In this document: piece by piece, positions 51,187-60,542 of the stretch
Position numbering within the stretch: position 1 is the stretch's first letter
Layout: every line of letters begins with the position of its first letter
Assembly: GCF_009601685.2 (NCBI RefSeq)
Contig: NZ_CP045701.2
Coordinates: 3,348,001 to 3,412,000 of the forward strand
Direction: 5' to 3'
Source: Pseudomonas brassicacearum
Lineage (GTDB): Bacteria; Pseudomonadota; Gammaproteobacteria; Pseudomonadales; Pseudomonadaceae
DNA length: 64,000 nt
The notes under the pieces: generated by a model
What the model saw: the letters and a program-made list of their open reading frames with translations, nothing else
Told to the model about the DNA's origin: nothing
The model's database searches: none
Translations under genes and position numbers: made by a program

Positions 51187-53607
51187 TCAGCCCCGAACCC
51201 ACCGTTGCTGCCGGCTCAGTTCAGGCTTTTTTAAAAACACCTTCTGCGGCAACAGCAACCAGGCCAACGCCGGCAGCAGGATCAAGGCGCCCAGCATGTT
51301 CACCAAAAACATGAAGGCCAGCAAAATTCCCATATCCGCCTGGAACTTGATCGGCGAAAAAGCCCAGGTCGACACCGCCACAGCCAAAGTCATGCCCGTC
51401 AGCAACACCACTTTGCCGGTGAACAGCAGCGCCTGGTAATACGCCTGGGCCAGGGTGTCGCCGGCACGCATTCGCGCCAGGATCACGCTCAACACATAGA
51501 GTGCATAATCGACCCCGATGCCCACCCCCAGTGCAATGACCGGCAGTGTCGCGACTTTCACCCCCATGCCCAGCCCCACCATCAGCGCCTCGCACAGGAT
51601 CGAGGTGAGCATCAGCGGCAACATCGCGCACAGGGTTGCGCGCCAGCTGCGGAAGGTCAGCAAACATAACAGGCTGACCGCGCCGTAGACCCAGAACAGC
51701 ATCTCGCGCATGGATTTCTTCACCACGATATTGGTCGCCGCTTCGATCCCCGCACTGCCGGCCGCGAGCATGAACTTGACCTCCGGCATCGGATGCCCGG
51801 CAATGAAGTGCTCACTGGCTTCCACTACCCGGTTCAGGGTGTCAGCCTTGTGGTCGGCCAGGTAGACGTACAGCGACAGCATCGAACAGCCCTGATTGAA
51901 CAGCTCTCGCGGGGCGCGGGTTTGCACGGCCCCCAGTGCGCCGTCATTGGGGATCAGTTCATACCATTTGAAGTTGCCTTCGTTATAACCGGCCGTGGCG
52001 ATCTTGCTCAGCGCAGCCATCGAGGTGGTCGATTCCACGCCGGGCAATTGCTCCAGTTGCCAGGCCAGCGCATCCACCGCCGACAGGCTGGCGTAACGGG
52101 TGCATTGATCTTCCGGGGTCTTGATCATGACCACGAAAATATCCGAGCTGGCCGCATAGTTCTGGGTCATGAACAACGCATCGCGGTTGTAGCGCGAGTC
52201 GGCACGCAACTCCGGGGCACCTGGGTCCAGGTCGCCGATTTTCAGGTGCAGGCTCACGGCAAACCCAAACGCGGCCAACAGCAGGCCCGCCAACATGCCG
52301 CCAATGGCCCAGCGCCGTTGGGTGAACAAATCGAGCATACGCCACAAGGGATGCTTGATCTGCGCTTGTTGCTCGGTGGTTTCCGAGCTCAGGCTGCGTT
52401 GCGCCGCCGCCGGGCTGACGCCGATATAGCTGAGCAGGATCGGCAACAGGATCAGGTTGGTGAAGATCAACACCGCCACCCCGAGGCTTGCGGTGATCGC
52501 CAGGTCCTGGATGACCCGAATGTTGATCAACAGCAACACGGCGAAGCCCACCGCATCACAGAGCAAAGCGGTGATGCCGGCGGCGAACAATCGGCGGAAG
52601 GTATAGCGCGCGGCAACCACCCGGTGAGTGCCACGGCCGATGTCCTGCATGATGCCATTCATCTTCTGCGCGCCATGGCTCATGCCGATGGCGAACACCA
52701 GGAACGGCACCAATGCCGAGTACGGGTCCAGCTCATAACCGAGCAGGGCCAGAAGCCCCAGTTGCCAAAGCACCGCCGCCAATGAACAGATCACCACCAC
52801 CAAGGTGCTTCGCGCACAACGGGTGTAGCCAAACAGCACCAGTACCGTCACCAGTACCGCCACCACGAAGAACAGCAGTACCTGGGTCATCCCCTCGATC
52901 AGGTCGCCGACGATCTTGGTAAAGCCGGTGATATGGATCCGCAGGTCGTCAGTCTGGTACTTGTCTCGCAACGCCTCCAGTTGCCGGGAAAACTCGCCAT
53001 AGTCCAGCGCCTTGCCCGTCTGCGGATTGATTTCCAGCAGTGGCACGAAGATCACGCTGGACTTGAAGTTGCCGGCGACCAATTGACCGACTTCACCGGA
53101 GCGGGCCACATTGGTCCGCACCTGCTCGAGGCTGGTGGCCGAGCCGTCGTAGTCATCGGGGATCACCGTGCCGCCGTCGAGCCCGTCTTCGGTCACCGCG
53201 GTCCAGCGTGTGGTCGGGGTCCATAAGGATTTCATGTAGGGGCGGTCGACACCCGGCAGCAGATAGAGCTCGTCGTTGAGCCTGGCCAGGGTGTCGAGGT
53301 AGTCCTTGGTGAAGATACTCCCCTGCTTGACCTCCACGGCGATGCGCAGCGAGTTGCCCAGGCCACTCAGCTCCTTGCGATTCTCCAGGAAATTGGCGAC
53401 GTAGGGATGCCCCGTGGGGATGGTCTTCTCGTAGCTGGCATTGATGCCGATGCGCGTGGCTTGCCAACCGAGCACCAACGTCACCAACAGGCACAGCAGG
53501 ATCACCAGCGGTCGATGGTTGAAGATCGCCCGCTCAGCGAAGTTGCCTGACGTCCGGTCAAAGTCTTCCTGGCGGCCGATCACGGTTTGGATTCTGTCGT
53601 CTTTCAA
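51187..53607 (-). CDS. RND/MMPL-superfamily inner-membrane transporter
   Basis: An 806-residue protein with the MMPL-like two-fold layout: helix 1 (LVILLCLLVTLVLGW), a large periplasmic domain, helices 2-6, helix 7, a second periplasmic domain, helices 8-12. It has the conserved LGVGIGVDYALYVLSVI and the matching first-half VFAIGMSHGAQKMNGI. It lacks a companion membrane-fusion protein and outer-membrane TolC homologue, so it is not a drug efflux RND pump in the usual sense. TTG 53607 is the likely start because AGGAG lies 6 nt before; GTG 53625 has none. Last gene of the apparent sigma-54 operon with YCF48-like, DUF1329 and DUF1302 genes. Confidence 0.88.
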   Translation of the reverse strand: MKDDRIQTVIGRQEDFDRTSGNFAERAIFNHRPLVILLCLLVTLVLGWQATRIGINASYEKTIPTGHPYVANFLENRKELSGLGNSLRIAVEVKQGSIFTKDYLDTLARLNDELYLLPGVDRPYMKSLWTPTTRWTAVTEDGLDGGTVIPDDYDGSATSLEQVRTNVARSGEVGQLVAGNFKSSVIFVPLLEINPQTGKALDYGEFSRQLEALRDKYQTDDLRIHITGFTKIVGDLIEGMTQVLLFFVVAVLVTVLVLFGYTRCARSTLVVVICSLAAVLWQLGLLALLGYELDPYSALVPFLVFAIGMSHGAQKMNGIMQDIGRGTHRVVAARYTFRRLFAAGITALLCDAVGFAVLLLINIRVIQDLAITASLGVAVLIFTNLILLPILLSYIGVSPAAAQRSLSSETTEQQAQIKHPLWRMLDLFTQRRWAIGGMLAGLLLAAFGFAVSLHLKIGDLDPGAPELRADSRYNRDALFMTQNYAASSDIFVVMIKTPEDQCTRYASLSAVDALAWQLEQLPGVESTTSMAALSKIATAGYNEGNFKWYELIPNDGALGAVQTRAPRELFNQGCSMLSLYVYLADHKADTLNRVVEASEHFIAGHPMPEVKFMLAAGSAGIEAATNIVVKKSMREMLFWVYGAVSLLCLLTFRSWRATLCAMLPLMLTSILCEALMVGLGMGVKVATLPVIALGVGIGVDYALYVLSVILARMRAGDTLAQAYYQALLFTGKVVLLTGMTLAVAVSTWAFSPIKFQADMGILLAFMFLVNMLGALILLPALAWLLLPQKVFLKKPELSRQQRWVRG

Positions 53608-53659
53608 GTTTGACTCCTGTTGCACGAGCCGTGGCCCGATAGCGCTACACCGTGAAGTT

Positions 53660-54763
53660 TCAAGGTTGACCTGCGGCCCGCGGATCCTGGTCAGCGGCCA
53701 CGCCGGTCAAACCGACGCTGGCCAGGCTGCCGTCGACTGCCTGTTGCACGGCAGCGACCGTCCCGCCGCTACGGCTTTGTCGCTTGTCAAAGCTGCGCCC
53801 CTGGTCGTGACTGAATAAAAGTTCACCACTCTGGCTGGCCAATAACAGGCCGCCGTCGCGCAGTTCGAGGGCGCTTGCCAGTGTCGATTCGATACCGGTG
53901 TCAAGGCGTCGCCAACTGTTGCCACGATCACCGGACCACCAGGCGTTTCCACGCAAGCCATAGACCACCAAGGCGCCATCGCGGGTGCCGAGCAGACCGA
54001 AGAAGCTGCCCTCATACGGTGACTTCAAAGCCTGGAATGACTGCCCGGCATCGGTCGAACGCAACAGCAGTCCGCGCTCGCCCACCAGCCACAGATCGTT
54101 GCCCAAGGCGCGGATGCCATACAGGTTCAAGCCCTGTGGATTGTCCACATGCCGCATCCACGGCTGCCAGCTTCGCCCGCCGTCGTCGGTACGGTAGATC
54201 TGGTTGTAGGCGCCCACGACGTAGCCGTGCAGGCGGTCACTGAAGTACAGGTCGAGAAACGGTTTATCCGGTCCGTCCTCGAGCAGGCGCCGTGCCTGTG
54301 CCAAGTGGCTGGCACCGCCCGGTTGATCGGCATCGCGCTCAGCAACCTGCACCGCCAATGCGATGGCACGCTCACCGTCGAGTTGCTTTTGCCAGGTTTG
54401 CCCGCCGTCCTGGGTGTGCAGCACCACGCCCAGATGACCGACCGCCCAGCCCTGCTCGGCATCGACGAATTGCACCGCCGTCAGGCTGACGCTGACCGGC
54501 ACCTTGGCCTGGCGCCAACTCATTCCAGCGTCATCGGAGAGCAGCACGATCCCGCGCTCACCGACCGCCACCAGGCGTTCGCCGGCCCGGGCCAGCCCGA
54601 GCAATACCGCACGCTGGGCCTTGGCGGTCGGCAATGCCGGCTGTTGCAGCACGGCCAATGTCGTGGCCTGTGCAACCAAGGGCACGCTCATCAACAGGCT
54701 CGCCACCAAGGCGAAAACACCCCATAGCGGACTGCGCTGCGCAAAGTTTTTTTCAACGTTCAT
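53660..54763 (-). CDS. Exported YCF48/BNR-repeat beta-propeller protein
   Basis: A 367-residue precursor with signal peptide (ending VAQA-TT, about residue 33). Repeats of the BNR/YCF48 type are clear: LSDDAGMSWRQ, HTQDGGQTWQK, RTDDGGRSWQP, RSTDAGQSFQA, SGDRGNSWRR and SHDQGRSFDK, the Asp-box S/T-x-D-x-G-x-S/T-W/F spacing. A six- or seven-bladed periplasmic propeller is expected. YCF48 itself is a photosystem II assembly factor; here the genetic partners are a DUF1329 protein, a DUF1302 barrel and an RND permease, so it is more likely a scaffold for this transport complex. Confidence 0.88.
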   Translation of the reverse strand: MNVEKNFAQRSPLWGVFALVASLLMSVPLVAQATTLAVLQQPALPTAKAQRAVLLGLARAGERLVAVGERGIVLLSDDAGMSWRQAKVPVSVSLTAVQFVDAEQGWAVGHLGVVLHTQDGGQTWQKQLDGERAIALAVQVAERDADQPGGASHLAQARRLLEDGPDKPFLDLYFSDRLHGYVVGAYNQIYRTDDGGRSWQPWMRHVDNPQGLNLYGIRALGNDLWLVGERGLLLRSTDAGQSFQALKSPYEGSFFGLLGTRDGALVVYGLRGNAWWSGDRGNSWRRLDTGIESTLASALELRDGGLLLASQSGELLFSHDQGRSFDKRQSRSGGTVAAVQQAVDGSLASVGLTGVAADQDPRAAGQP

Positions 54764-54832
54764 ATCGTTATTCCGCCTGGAAAATCGTAAGCGACCGCGG
54801 CGAACCTCCTCCTCGCCACGGCCGCCACAGGT

Positions 54833-56194
54833 TCAACGCATGTTTTCGTTGGCCATGGCATCCGGCGTGAAATAAGACGCCGAAGGTTTCGCAACTTTCT
54901 GGTACTGAACCGCCAGGTCGTTGCTCGATGAGTTGAGGAAGTAGGCCCCGGTGTCGAGGTTGTAGCTGCCCCACATGACCTGCGCGGTGAGGACCGGAAG
55001 ATCTGGCGCCAGCAGCGTCAGCGAATACATTTGCCGGCCGAGTTTGCCCTGGGCGTCATAACCGTCGGCCATCAGGATCTGCCAGGAGTCTTCGTCGACG
55101 TAGTAGGTCCGACGCGGCACGACATGACGTTTACCGGGTTTGAGCGTGGCCTCGACCACCCAGACCCGATGCTTCTCCCAACGCACCAGGTCAGGATTGA
55201 GAAAGTTCGCCTTGACCAGGTCGTCGCTCTTGGCCAGCGCGGCGCGGTTATTGTTGTAGGCAACGATCAGCTCTTTCTTGCCCATCAGCTTGAGGTCATA
55301 ACGATCGGTCGGCCCGAACAGCATGAACGCTTCGTCGAACAGGCCGACACCGGAGGTCACGAAGTCCGGCGTGTCATAGGCGATGTTCGGCGCCCGGCGA
55401 ACCCGACGCTGACCAACCAGATATTGCCAGGCCGCACGCTTGGCCGGGTCCAGGTCCCAATGGGTCATCAGGCCTTCGCCAGCCTTGGACGATGGCAGCT
55501 CGGTGAACAGCTTGCCCAGCAGGTACTTGCCCGAATAGTTTTCCAGGCTGCCGCCTTCGACGTAGTAGGGAAACTGATAGGTGTACTGGGCCCGGGTCGC
55601 CTGGACTTTCTTGCCGCCGGCGGTCATCAGCCAAGTGTCGAAAGGCGAGCTGATGGTGTCGCCGCCTTGCCAGGACAACCGATAGTTCCACAGCACTTGC
55701 GCACCGTTTTCCGGGATCGGAAATGGGATGCCGCCATAAGCGTTGGAGACTTTTTCGCTGTCGACGTCCAATGCGGCGCGGATGGCATTCTTGCTGGTGT
55801 TGTCATAGACCCATTGCGGCGCGGCGGCCGAACGATGGGTCGGGTACACGTCCAGGCGATAGTCCGGGTACTTCTTGAGCAACAGCTTGGTGCCTTCGGC
55901 CAATTCGCTGGCGTACTGCTCCATGTTCGCGGCTTTGATCGAGTACAGCGGTTTCTCGCCGGCGAACGGGTCGGGACGCTTGTCACCCGGCTTATAGCCG
56001 GGCGCGACCTGGGTATAACCGCCCTGCCACGCCGGAATACTGCCATCGGCATTGCCGGCCCGCTCGCCGCCCAGGGGGGTCAGATCGGTTTTCAAGCGCG
56101 CGGCCTGTTCAGGCGACACGGCCGCCTGCGCCAAGCCCATGCCGGCAAGGGCCAGGGTCAGGACGCACGTGTTCAGGAATGCTGTGTTCTGCAT
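54833..56194 (-). CDS. Exported DUF1329 protein (LolB/LppX-like candidate carrier)
   Basis: A 453-residue precursor with signal peptide ending AQA-AV (about residue 24). The DUF1329 signature LKTDLTPLGGERAGNADGSIPAWQGG follows at the mature N terminus; later segments SPFDTWLMTAGGKK, QYPF-like QFPYYVEGG and YVDEDSWQILMADGYD are typical. Structures in this group suggest a half-open barrel able to hold a hydrophobic ligand, but no ligand is known to me. It is 15 bp downstream of the DUF1302 gene in the same direction and is almost always found with it. Confidence 0.88.
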   Translation of the reverse strand: MQNTAFLNTCVLTLALAGMGLAQAAVSPEQAARLKTDLTPLGGERAGNADGSIPAWQGGYTQVAPGYKPGDKRPDPFAGEKPLYSIKAANMEQYASELAEGTKLLLKKYPDYRLDVYPTHRSAAAPQWVYDNTSKNAIRAALDVDSEKVSNAYGGIPFPIPENGAQVLWNYRLSWQGGDTISSPFDTWLMTAGGKKVQATRAQYTYQFPYYVEGGSLENYSGKYLLGKLFTELPSSKAGEGLMTHWDLDPAKRAAWQYLVGQRRVRRAPNIAYDTPDFVTSGVGLFDEAFMLFGPTDRYDLKLMGKKELIVAYNNNRAALAKSDDLVKANFLNPDLVRWEKHRVWVVEATLKPGKRHVVPRRTYYVDEDSWQILMADGYDAQGKLGRQMYSLTLLAPDLPVLTAQVMWGSYNLDTGAYFLNSSSNDLAVQYQKVAKPSASYFTPDAMANENMR

Positions 56195-56209
56195 GGCGAA
56201 TCCACCTTA

Positions 56210-57859
56210 TTAGAATGAGGTTTTCACGTAGAGCGAGACGAAGTCGCGATCGGCCAACGACTGTCCGTAACTGAAATTGCCGTCCTCGCGCAGCCCGGCT
56301 TTCGGTGCGCCGAAGAAGTTCACGTAGTTGAGGCCGACATCCCAGCGCTGCAGGTAGGTGGCTTTGAGCCCGATGCTCCAGTCGCCGGAATGGGTATTGC
56401 CGAAACCGGATTTGTTGACCGCCGATGAGCGTCCATCGAGCACTATTCCCATACCGATCGGCACGGTGAGGTCGATTCCGTCGACGATCTGGAAGTACGC
56501 CGGCTCGATCAATACCCGCAGCGCCGTGGCATCGCGGGTGGTGTTGGAGTCCAGCGCGGCAGCGTTCTTGGTCACGCTCAAGGTGCGGTTCCAGGCCAGT
56601 TCGGCCAGGGCCGATCCGCCGTCCCAGAACGCGGTGGGGGACAACAGGTAGATCGCCGACAGGTTGGCGTGGGCGGTCTTGCCCCTGGCGAACAACTCAT
56701 TGTCGCCACCATCGGCCGCCATGCCGGGGGTCACTACTTGCAGATTACTCACCAGCGGCGCGTTCCAGCGCACCGACGTCTCACCGGCAAAGTTGAACGG
56801 ACCGTAGGCTGTGGAGAAGCTGACGCCGGCGGTCTTGATGTCTTCGGCGTAGACCTGACGATAGGAACCCAGGATCGGCAACCCGGTGGCCGCAGACGCC
56901 GCACCGTCCAGGTAGGCGTACAACCCGATCGGCGCTTTATCGTGGTACTGGGCCGCGTAGAACCCCAGTTCCAGCTCAGTGCCGGTCGGTTTGAAACGGA
57001 TCTGCATGCCGCCCTGCCCCGAATTGCGCGGTTTCAAATCGCCGCCATTGACCGTGTCGTTGCCGAACACTTCGCGCAGAGGGCCACTGCCGTAACCGAT
57101 GGCATCGACATCGCTCAGGTAGCTGCCGGCGCCGGGCAGATTGGAACGCTCCCACTCAAACTGATAGTAAGCACCCACCGACAGCTGCGGGTTGATCTGC
57201 AACTGCCCGGAGATCTGATTGACCGGGCGCAGGATCTCCTTGAACTGAGTCCCCGGCACGCTGAGCAACTTGACGACATCGGTCGGGCCCTGGGCATTGG
57301 CAATGCCGTTGCCGCCGTAGAACAGGCTTTCCCCATAGATCAGGCTGTGTCGGCCCAGGCGCACCACGCCCTGGGAGTCTTCGCCGATGTCACCGCGCAA
57401 GAACACGAAGGCATCGAGAATTTCCGCGTCGCGCCCATGGAGCTTGCGGGTTTCACTGAGGAAATGTGTTTGCTCGCTGCTGTCGGTGTCCTGGTTGTAG
57501 ATATCGTCGTACCAGGCTGCGCCGCTCACGCGCAGCCCATAGTTTTGCCGGCTCAGGTCCATTTCGGAAAACAGGTCCAGGCGGTTGGAGACCAGGCCGC
57601 TGCTGAAGTTCTTATCGCCCTGGCTCTGGATCGAGGGGTACAGGCCGTTGGCGGTTGGCGCGTTGACCAAACGGCTGTCCTGCCCTTGCAGGCGCCAGGC
57701 CTGGCTGTACTTGAGGGTGTTGTCCCAACGCAGTTTCCAGTCGGAGTCACCCAGGTCCATTTGCATGGCCTGGACCCTTTCGACCATCACACCGCTGCTG
57801 CATAACGCCAGGAACAGGGCGCAATGCTTGAAACCAAGGCAATCTTTGAGGTTATCCAT
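56210..57859 (-). CDS. DUF1302 outer-membrane protein
   Basis: A 549-residue precursor: signal peptide ending VQA-MQ (about residue 32), then QMDLGDSDWKLRWDNTLKYSQAWRLQ and many amphipathic strands ending YVKTSF with terminal Phe, so an outer-membrane barrel. DUF1302 proteins recur with DUF1329 proteins in clusters for degradation of hydrophobic or aromatic compounds. The AACAATAA motif 13 bp before ATG 57859 indicates Crc control of this step. It lies 90 bp after calA. Confidence 0.9.
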   Translation of the reverse strand: MDNLKDCLGFKHCALFLALCSSGVMVERVQAMQMDLGDSDWKLRWDNTLKYSQAWRLQGQDSRLVNAPTANGLYPSIQSQGDKNFSSGLVSNRLDLFSEMDLSRQNYGLRVSGAAWYDDIYNQDTDSSEQTHFLSETRKLHGRDAEILDAFVFLRGDIGEDSQGVVRLGRHSLIYGESLFYGGNGIANAQGPTDVVKLLSVPGTQFKEILRPVNQISGQLQINPQLSVGAYYQFEWERSNLPGAGSYLSDVDAIGYGSGPLREVFGNDTVNGGDLKPRNSGQGGMQIRFKPTGTELELGFYAAQYHDKAPIGLYAYLDGAASAATGLPILGSYRQVYAEDIKTAGVSFSTAYGPFNFAGETSVRWNAPLVSNLQVVTPGMAADGGDNELFARGKTAHANLSAIYLLSPTAFWDGGSALAELAWNRTLSVTKNAAALDSNTTRDATALRVLIEPAYFQIVDGIDLTVPIGMGIVLDGRSSAVNKSGFGNTHSGDWSIGLKATYLQRWDVGLNYVNFFGAPKAGLREDGNFSYGQSLADRDFVSLYVKTSF

Positions 57860-57871
57860 GGACGTTTCTCA

Positions 57872-57879
57872 TTATTGTT
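57872..57879 (-). promoter_or_regulatory. Crc/Hfq-type catabolite motif before DUF1302 gene (AACAATAA)
   Basis: Coding-strand AATAACAATAATGAG contains AACAATAA; it overlaps the expected ribosome-binding region. Confidence 0.65.
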
Positions 57880-57948
57880 ATTTTCGGGCATGGCTTTGCA
57901 GCCAACACGCTCGGGTAGCGGCTTGCACCGCTTTCTTCGGATGCACAT

Positions 57949-58716
57949 TCAGATGTAGGTGGAGGCCAATCCCCCGTCGACGGGCAGGTTGACGCCGTTG
58001 ATCCAGCGCGACTCGTCGGCACACAGGAAAGCGATCACCGCCGCCACCTCGTCGGCATAAGCGGGACGTTTCATGCGATGGGCATCGGCCTGGGTCCGGG
58101 CTTCACCGAGCATGCTCACGAAGTCGTCGAGGATGGGCGTGAAGACCGGGCCAGGCGCGACACTGTTCATGCGCACCGAATGCTCAAGAAACCAGGGTTG
58201 GGCCTGCAGATAGGTCCAGACGATCAACGCTTCCTTGAAGTACTGGTAGCAGGTCTGGTCGGGCACCGGGTGGTCGGCCAGCCAGGCTTGCGCGGCGGCA
58301 AAAGCTTCGATGCGCGCCAGCGCCTTGTGCTGTTCCAGGCGTAACGGCCATTCGGCGCCGAGGATCGAGGCGATATTGACGATGCTGCCGCCCGCGTTGA
58401 TGCGCGGTAGCAGCGCACGGCTCAAGTGGCGCAACCCGAGGTAGTTGACCCGCGCCAGCAGTTGCGGGTTTGCGGTGCCCGGCACCCCGGCAATGTTGCA
58501 CAGGCCGTCGAACCGTGCGGGCAGCTGCGGCAGCAACCGTTCGATGGTTTCGGCACTGCTCAGATCGCCCTGCACAAAACCGTCCAGGGTCATGTGCGGC
58601 GCCTTGAGGTCCACGCCAATCACCTGGGCGCCATGGGCGCGCAGCAGGCTCGCCGTGGCGGCACCAATGCCCGACGAGACACCGGTCACCAATACAATCT
58701 TGTTGTCGAGTTTCAT
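57949..58716 (-). CDS. calA: Coniferyl-alcohol dehydrogenase, CalA-like SDR
   Basis: A 255-residue SDR that resembles Pseudomonas CalA throughout: TGVSSGIGA at the cofactor site, GLCNIAGVPGTANPQLLARVNYLGLRHL, NIASILGAEWPLRLEQHKAL, catalytic CYQYFKEALIVW, then RMNSVAPGPVFTPIL, MKRPAYADEVAAVIAFLCADESRWINGVNLPVDGGLASTY. Known CalA oxidises coniferyl alcohol to coniferyl aldehyde. No eugenol or ferulate genes (ehy, fcs, ech) are in the window, so the true substrate may be another aryl alcohol. It follows the aldehyde dehydrogenase gene by 69 bp; together they would take an alcohol to the acid. Confidence 0.88.
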   Translation of the reverse strand: MKLDNKIVLVTGVSSGIGAATASLLRAHGAQVIGVDLKAPHMTLDGFVQGDLSSAETIERLLPQLPARFDGLCNIAGVPGTANPQLLARVNYLGLRHLSRALLPRINAGGSIVNIASILGAEWPLRLEQHKALARIEAFAAAQAWLADHPVPDQTCYQYFKEALIVWTYLQAQPWFLEHSVRMNSVAPGPVFTPILDDFVSMLGEARTQADAHRMKRPAYADEVAAVIAFLCADESRWINGVNLPVDGGLASTYI

Positions 58717-58727
58717 GTTGAGTCCTC

Positions 58728-58735
58728 TTATTATT
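58728..58735 (-). promoter_or_regulatory. Crc/Hfq-type catabolite motif before calA (AATAATAA)
   Basis: AAAAATAATAAGAGG on the coding strand combines AATAATAA and the start of the ribosome-binding region 11-19 bp before the calA ATG. Confidence 0.68.
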
Positions 58736-58785
58736 TTTGTGCACTCGCAAGGCCTTCAGCTCATCGGGCCCTGTAAACCTGCCTG

Positions 58786-60258
58786 TCAGAAGGGGTAGAC
58801 CGGCGCCTTGTCCTTGACCGTCACCCACTGCCATTGGGTGTATTCGTCCCAGTCCGCCGGGCCGCCGACGCTGCCGCCATTGCCCGAGGCGCCGCGCCCG
58901 CCGAACGGGTTGACGCATTCATCGGCGACGGTCTGGTCATTGATGTGCAACATGCCGCACTGCAACCGCTCACCAATGGCCATGGCCCGGCCCACCGACG
59001 GCGAAATGATCGCTGCCGCCAAACCGTATTCGGTGCGGTTGGCCAACTCGACGGCTTGATCATCGGTGGCGAAGCTGACCACCGTTGCCACGGGACCGAA
59101 GATCTCCTCGTCGAAAGCCCGCATGCCCGGTTTCACGCCGCTGAGCACGGTGGCCTGATAGAACAACCGATCGTGCTCGCCACCTGCCTCCAGCCGGGCA
59201 CCGGCGCGTACGGAGTCGCTGACGATGTCGTGCACCCGTTTCAGCTGTCGCTGGTTGATCAGCGGCCCCAACGCGGCTTCGCCCTGGGCGGCGTTGCCTA
59301 CGGTCAAGGCCCGGGCCTTTTCCACCAGTTTGCGGGTCAGTTCTTCGGCGATGGATTCATGGGCGAGGATCAAGCCGGTGGCCATGCAAATCTGCCCTTG
59401 ATGCAGCCAGGCGCCCCAGGCCGCGTTGCGGGCGGCGAGATCGAGGTCGGCGTCTTCAAGAATGATCAACGGGTTCTTGCCACCCAACTCCAGCGCGACC
59501 TTTTTCAGGTTGCGCCCAGCCACTTCCGCGACCTTGCGACCGGCGCCGGTGGACCCGGTGAAGGCGATCATGCGCACGTTAGGGTCGCGGCACAGCGCCT
59601 CACCGGCATCCGCCGCACCGGGCAACACTTGCAGCAAGCCCTTGGGCAGCCCCGCTACCTCGAACAACCGGGCGATGAGCAAACCACCGCTCACCGGGGT
59701 CTGCGGATCCGGCTTGAGCACCACGGCGTTGCCCGCCGCCAGGGCTGGCGCAACGGAGCGCATGGACAGCACCAGGGGAAAGTTGAAGGGCGATATCACG
59801 CCGACCACGCCATGGGGCTGGCGCCGCGCATAGGACAGGCGCCCTGCCTCGCTGGGCAGGACCACCCCATGGGCCTGGGACAACAGGCCAGCGGCCTGAT
59901 GCAACAGCACGATGGCTTCGCGCACTTCGTGTTGGCCCTTGAACAACGCGGCGCCGGTCTCCCGGGCCACGTACAGCGCCAGCTCGTCGAAAGACTGCTC
60001 GGCCACGTCGGCGGCCTTGCGCAAGATCGTCGCCCGTTGCCGCGGGCCCAGGGCCGCCCATCCCGGCTGCGCCAGGGCGGCGTCGCGGCTGGCCTTGGCG
60101 ATGTCGGCGGAGTCGGCCGTGGCACAGCGCATCAGCCGCTCACCGGTGGCCGGCTCGATGATCGATTGCAGCGGACCCGACGCAGGCACCCAGTCACCGT
60201 TGAAGACACATTCCGACTCGATCACCTGGGACAACAGGTGGCTTTTGGATGCAGACAT
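58786..60258 (-). CDS. Benzaldehyde-type (XylC-like) aldehyde dehydrogenase
   Basis: A 490-residue NAD(P)-dependent dehydrogenase. It shares the XylC pattern: HQAAGLLSQAHGVVLPS, PHGVVGVISPFNFPLVLSMRSVAPALAAGNAVVLKPD, catalytic Glu in ELGGKNP, Cys in HQGQICMATG, LQCGMLHINDQ and the ending DEYTQWQWVTV...YPF. It would oxidise the aldehyde made by CalA to an aromatic acid. First gene of the apparent operon; AACAACAA and GGGAG precede ATG 60258, and a -24/-12 promoter lies 80-96 bp upstream. Confidence 0.92.
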   Translation of the reverse strand: MSASKSHLLSQVIESECVFNGDWVPASGPLQSIIEPATGERLMRCATADSADIAKASRDAALAQPGWAALGPRQRATILRKAADVAEQSFDELALYVARETGAALFKGQHEVREAIVLLHQAAGLLSQAHGVVLPSEAGRLSYARRQPHGVVGVISPFNFPLVLSMRSVAPALAAGNAVVLKPDPQTPVSGGLLIARLFEVAGLPKGLLQVLPGAADAGEALCRDPNVRMIAFTGSTGAGRKVAEVAGRNLKKVALELGGKNPLIILEDADLDLAARNAAWGAWLHQGQICMATGLILAHESIAEELTRKLVEKARALTVGNAAQGEAALGPLINQRQLKRVHDIVSDSVRAGARLEAGGEHDRLFYQATVLSGVKPGMRAFDEEIFGPVATVVSFATDDQAVELANRTEYGLAAAIISPSVGRAMAIGERLQCGMLHINDQTVADECVNPFGGRGASGNGGSVGGPADWDEYTQWQWVTVKDKAPVYPF

Positions 60259-60275
60259 TTAACACTCCCGGCTCT

Positions 60276-60283
60276 TTGTTGTT
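60276..60283 (-). promoter_or_regulatory. Crc/Hfq-type catabolite motif before the XylC-like gene (AACAACAA)
   Basis: AACAACAAAGAGCC on the coding strand, 18 bp before the start codon and next to GGGAG. Confidence 0.65.
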
Positions 60284-60337
60284 GTCATCGTTTGCCGCAC
60301 CTGGAAGGTATCGACGCAAACGCCGTGCAAGTGCTTG

Positions 60338-60354
60338 AGCAAGCGCTGTGCCGG
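60338..60354 (-). promoter_or_regulatory. Sigma-54 (-24/-12) promoter of the XylC-like/calA/RND operon
   Basis: Read on the minus strand: CCGGCACAGCGCTTGCT, which matches consensus TGGCAC-N5-TTGCW at all key GG and GC positions with exact spacing. It points toward the dehydrogenase operon, giving a 5' leader of about 70 nt. The divergent neighbour is a sigma-54 activator gene, as in xylR/dmpR-type systems. Confidence 0.8.
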
Positions 60355-60463
60355 TTTTGCCAGCAGACCTTGATAAACCTGGCGCAGGGCTCTGGATCAA
60401 TACTCTGCACCGAGTGCAAGGTTCATGGGGCCCTCACCAACGTGGCCGCTGGCCAGCCGCCAC

Positions 60464-60521
60464 TTGTTCATTTGATAAAGTTATGTTTAATAACTATCTC
60501 GCCAGATGATCATTTCGATCA
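60464..60521. promoter_or_regulatory. Candidate upstream activator sites for the XylR/DmpR-like regulator
   Basis: Two imperfect inverted repeats lie 110-170 bp upstream of the -24 box: TTGTTCATTTGATAA (60464-60478) and TGATCATTTCGATCA (60507-60521). Distance and TTGATCAA-like composition suit enhancer sites for this activator family. Confidence 0.45.
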
Positions 60522-60542
60522 CCCGCCATCAGGGGCATAACA

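Noticed and set aside
51187..53607. Multidrug efflux RND pump
   Set aside because: It has MMPL-like size (about 800 residues, versus about 1030 for drug pumps) and no fusion protein or TolC-type gene beside it.
58834..60540. Open frame of 568 codons opposite the XylC-like gene, reaching the sigma-54 control region
   Set aside because: Shadow with no domain; it would read through the promoter region and end at the activator start.
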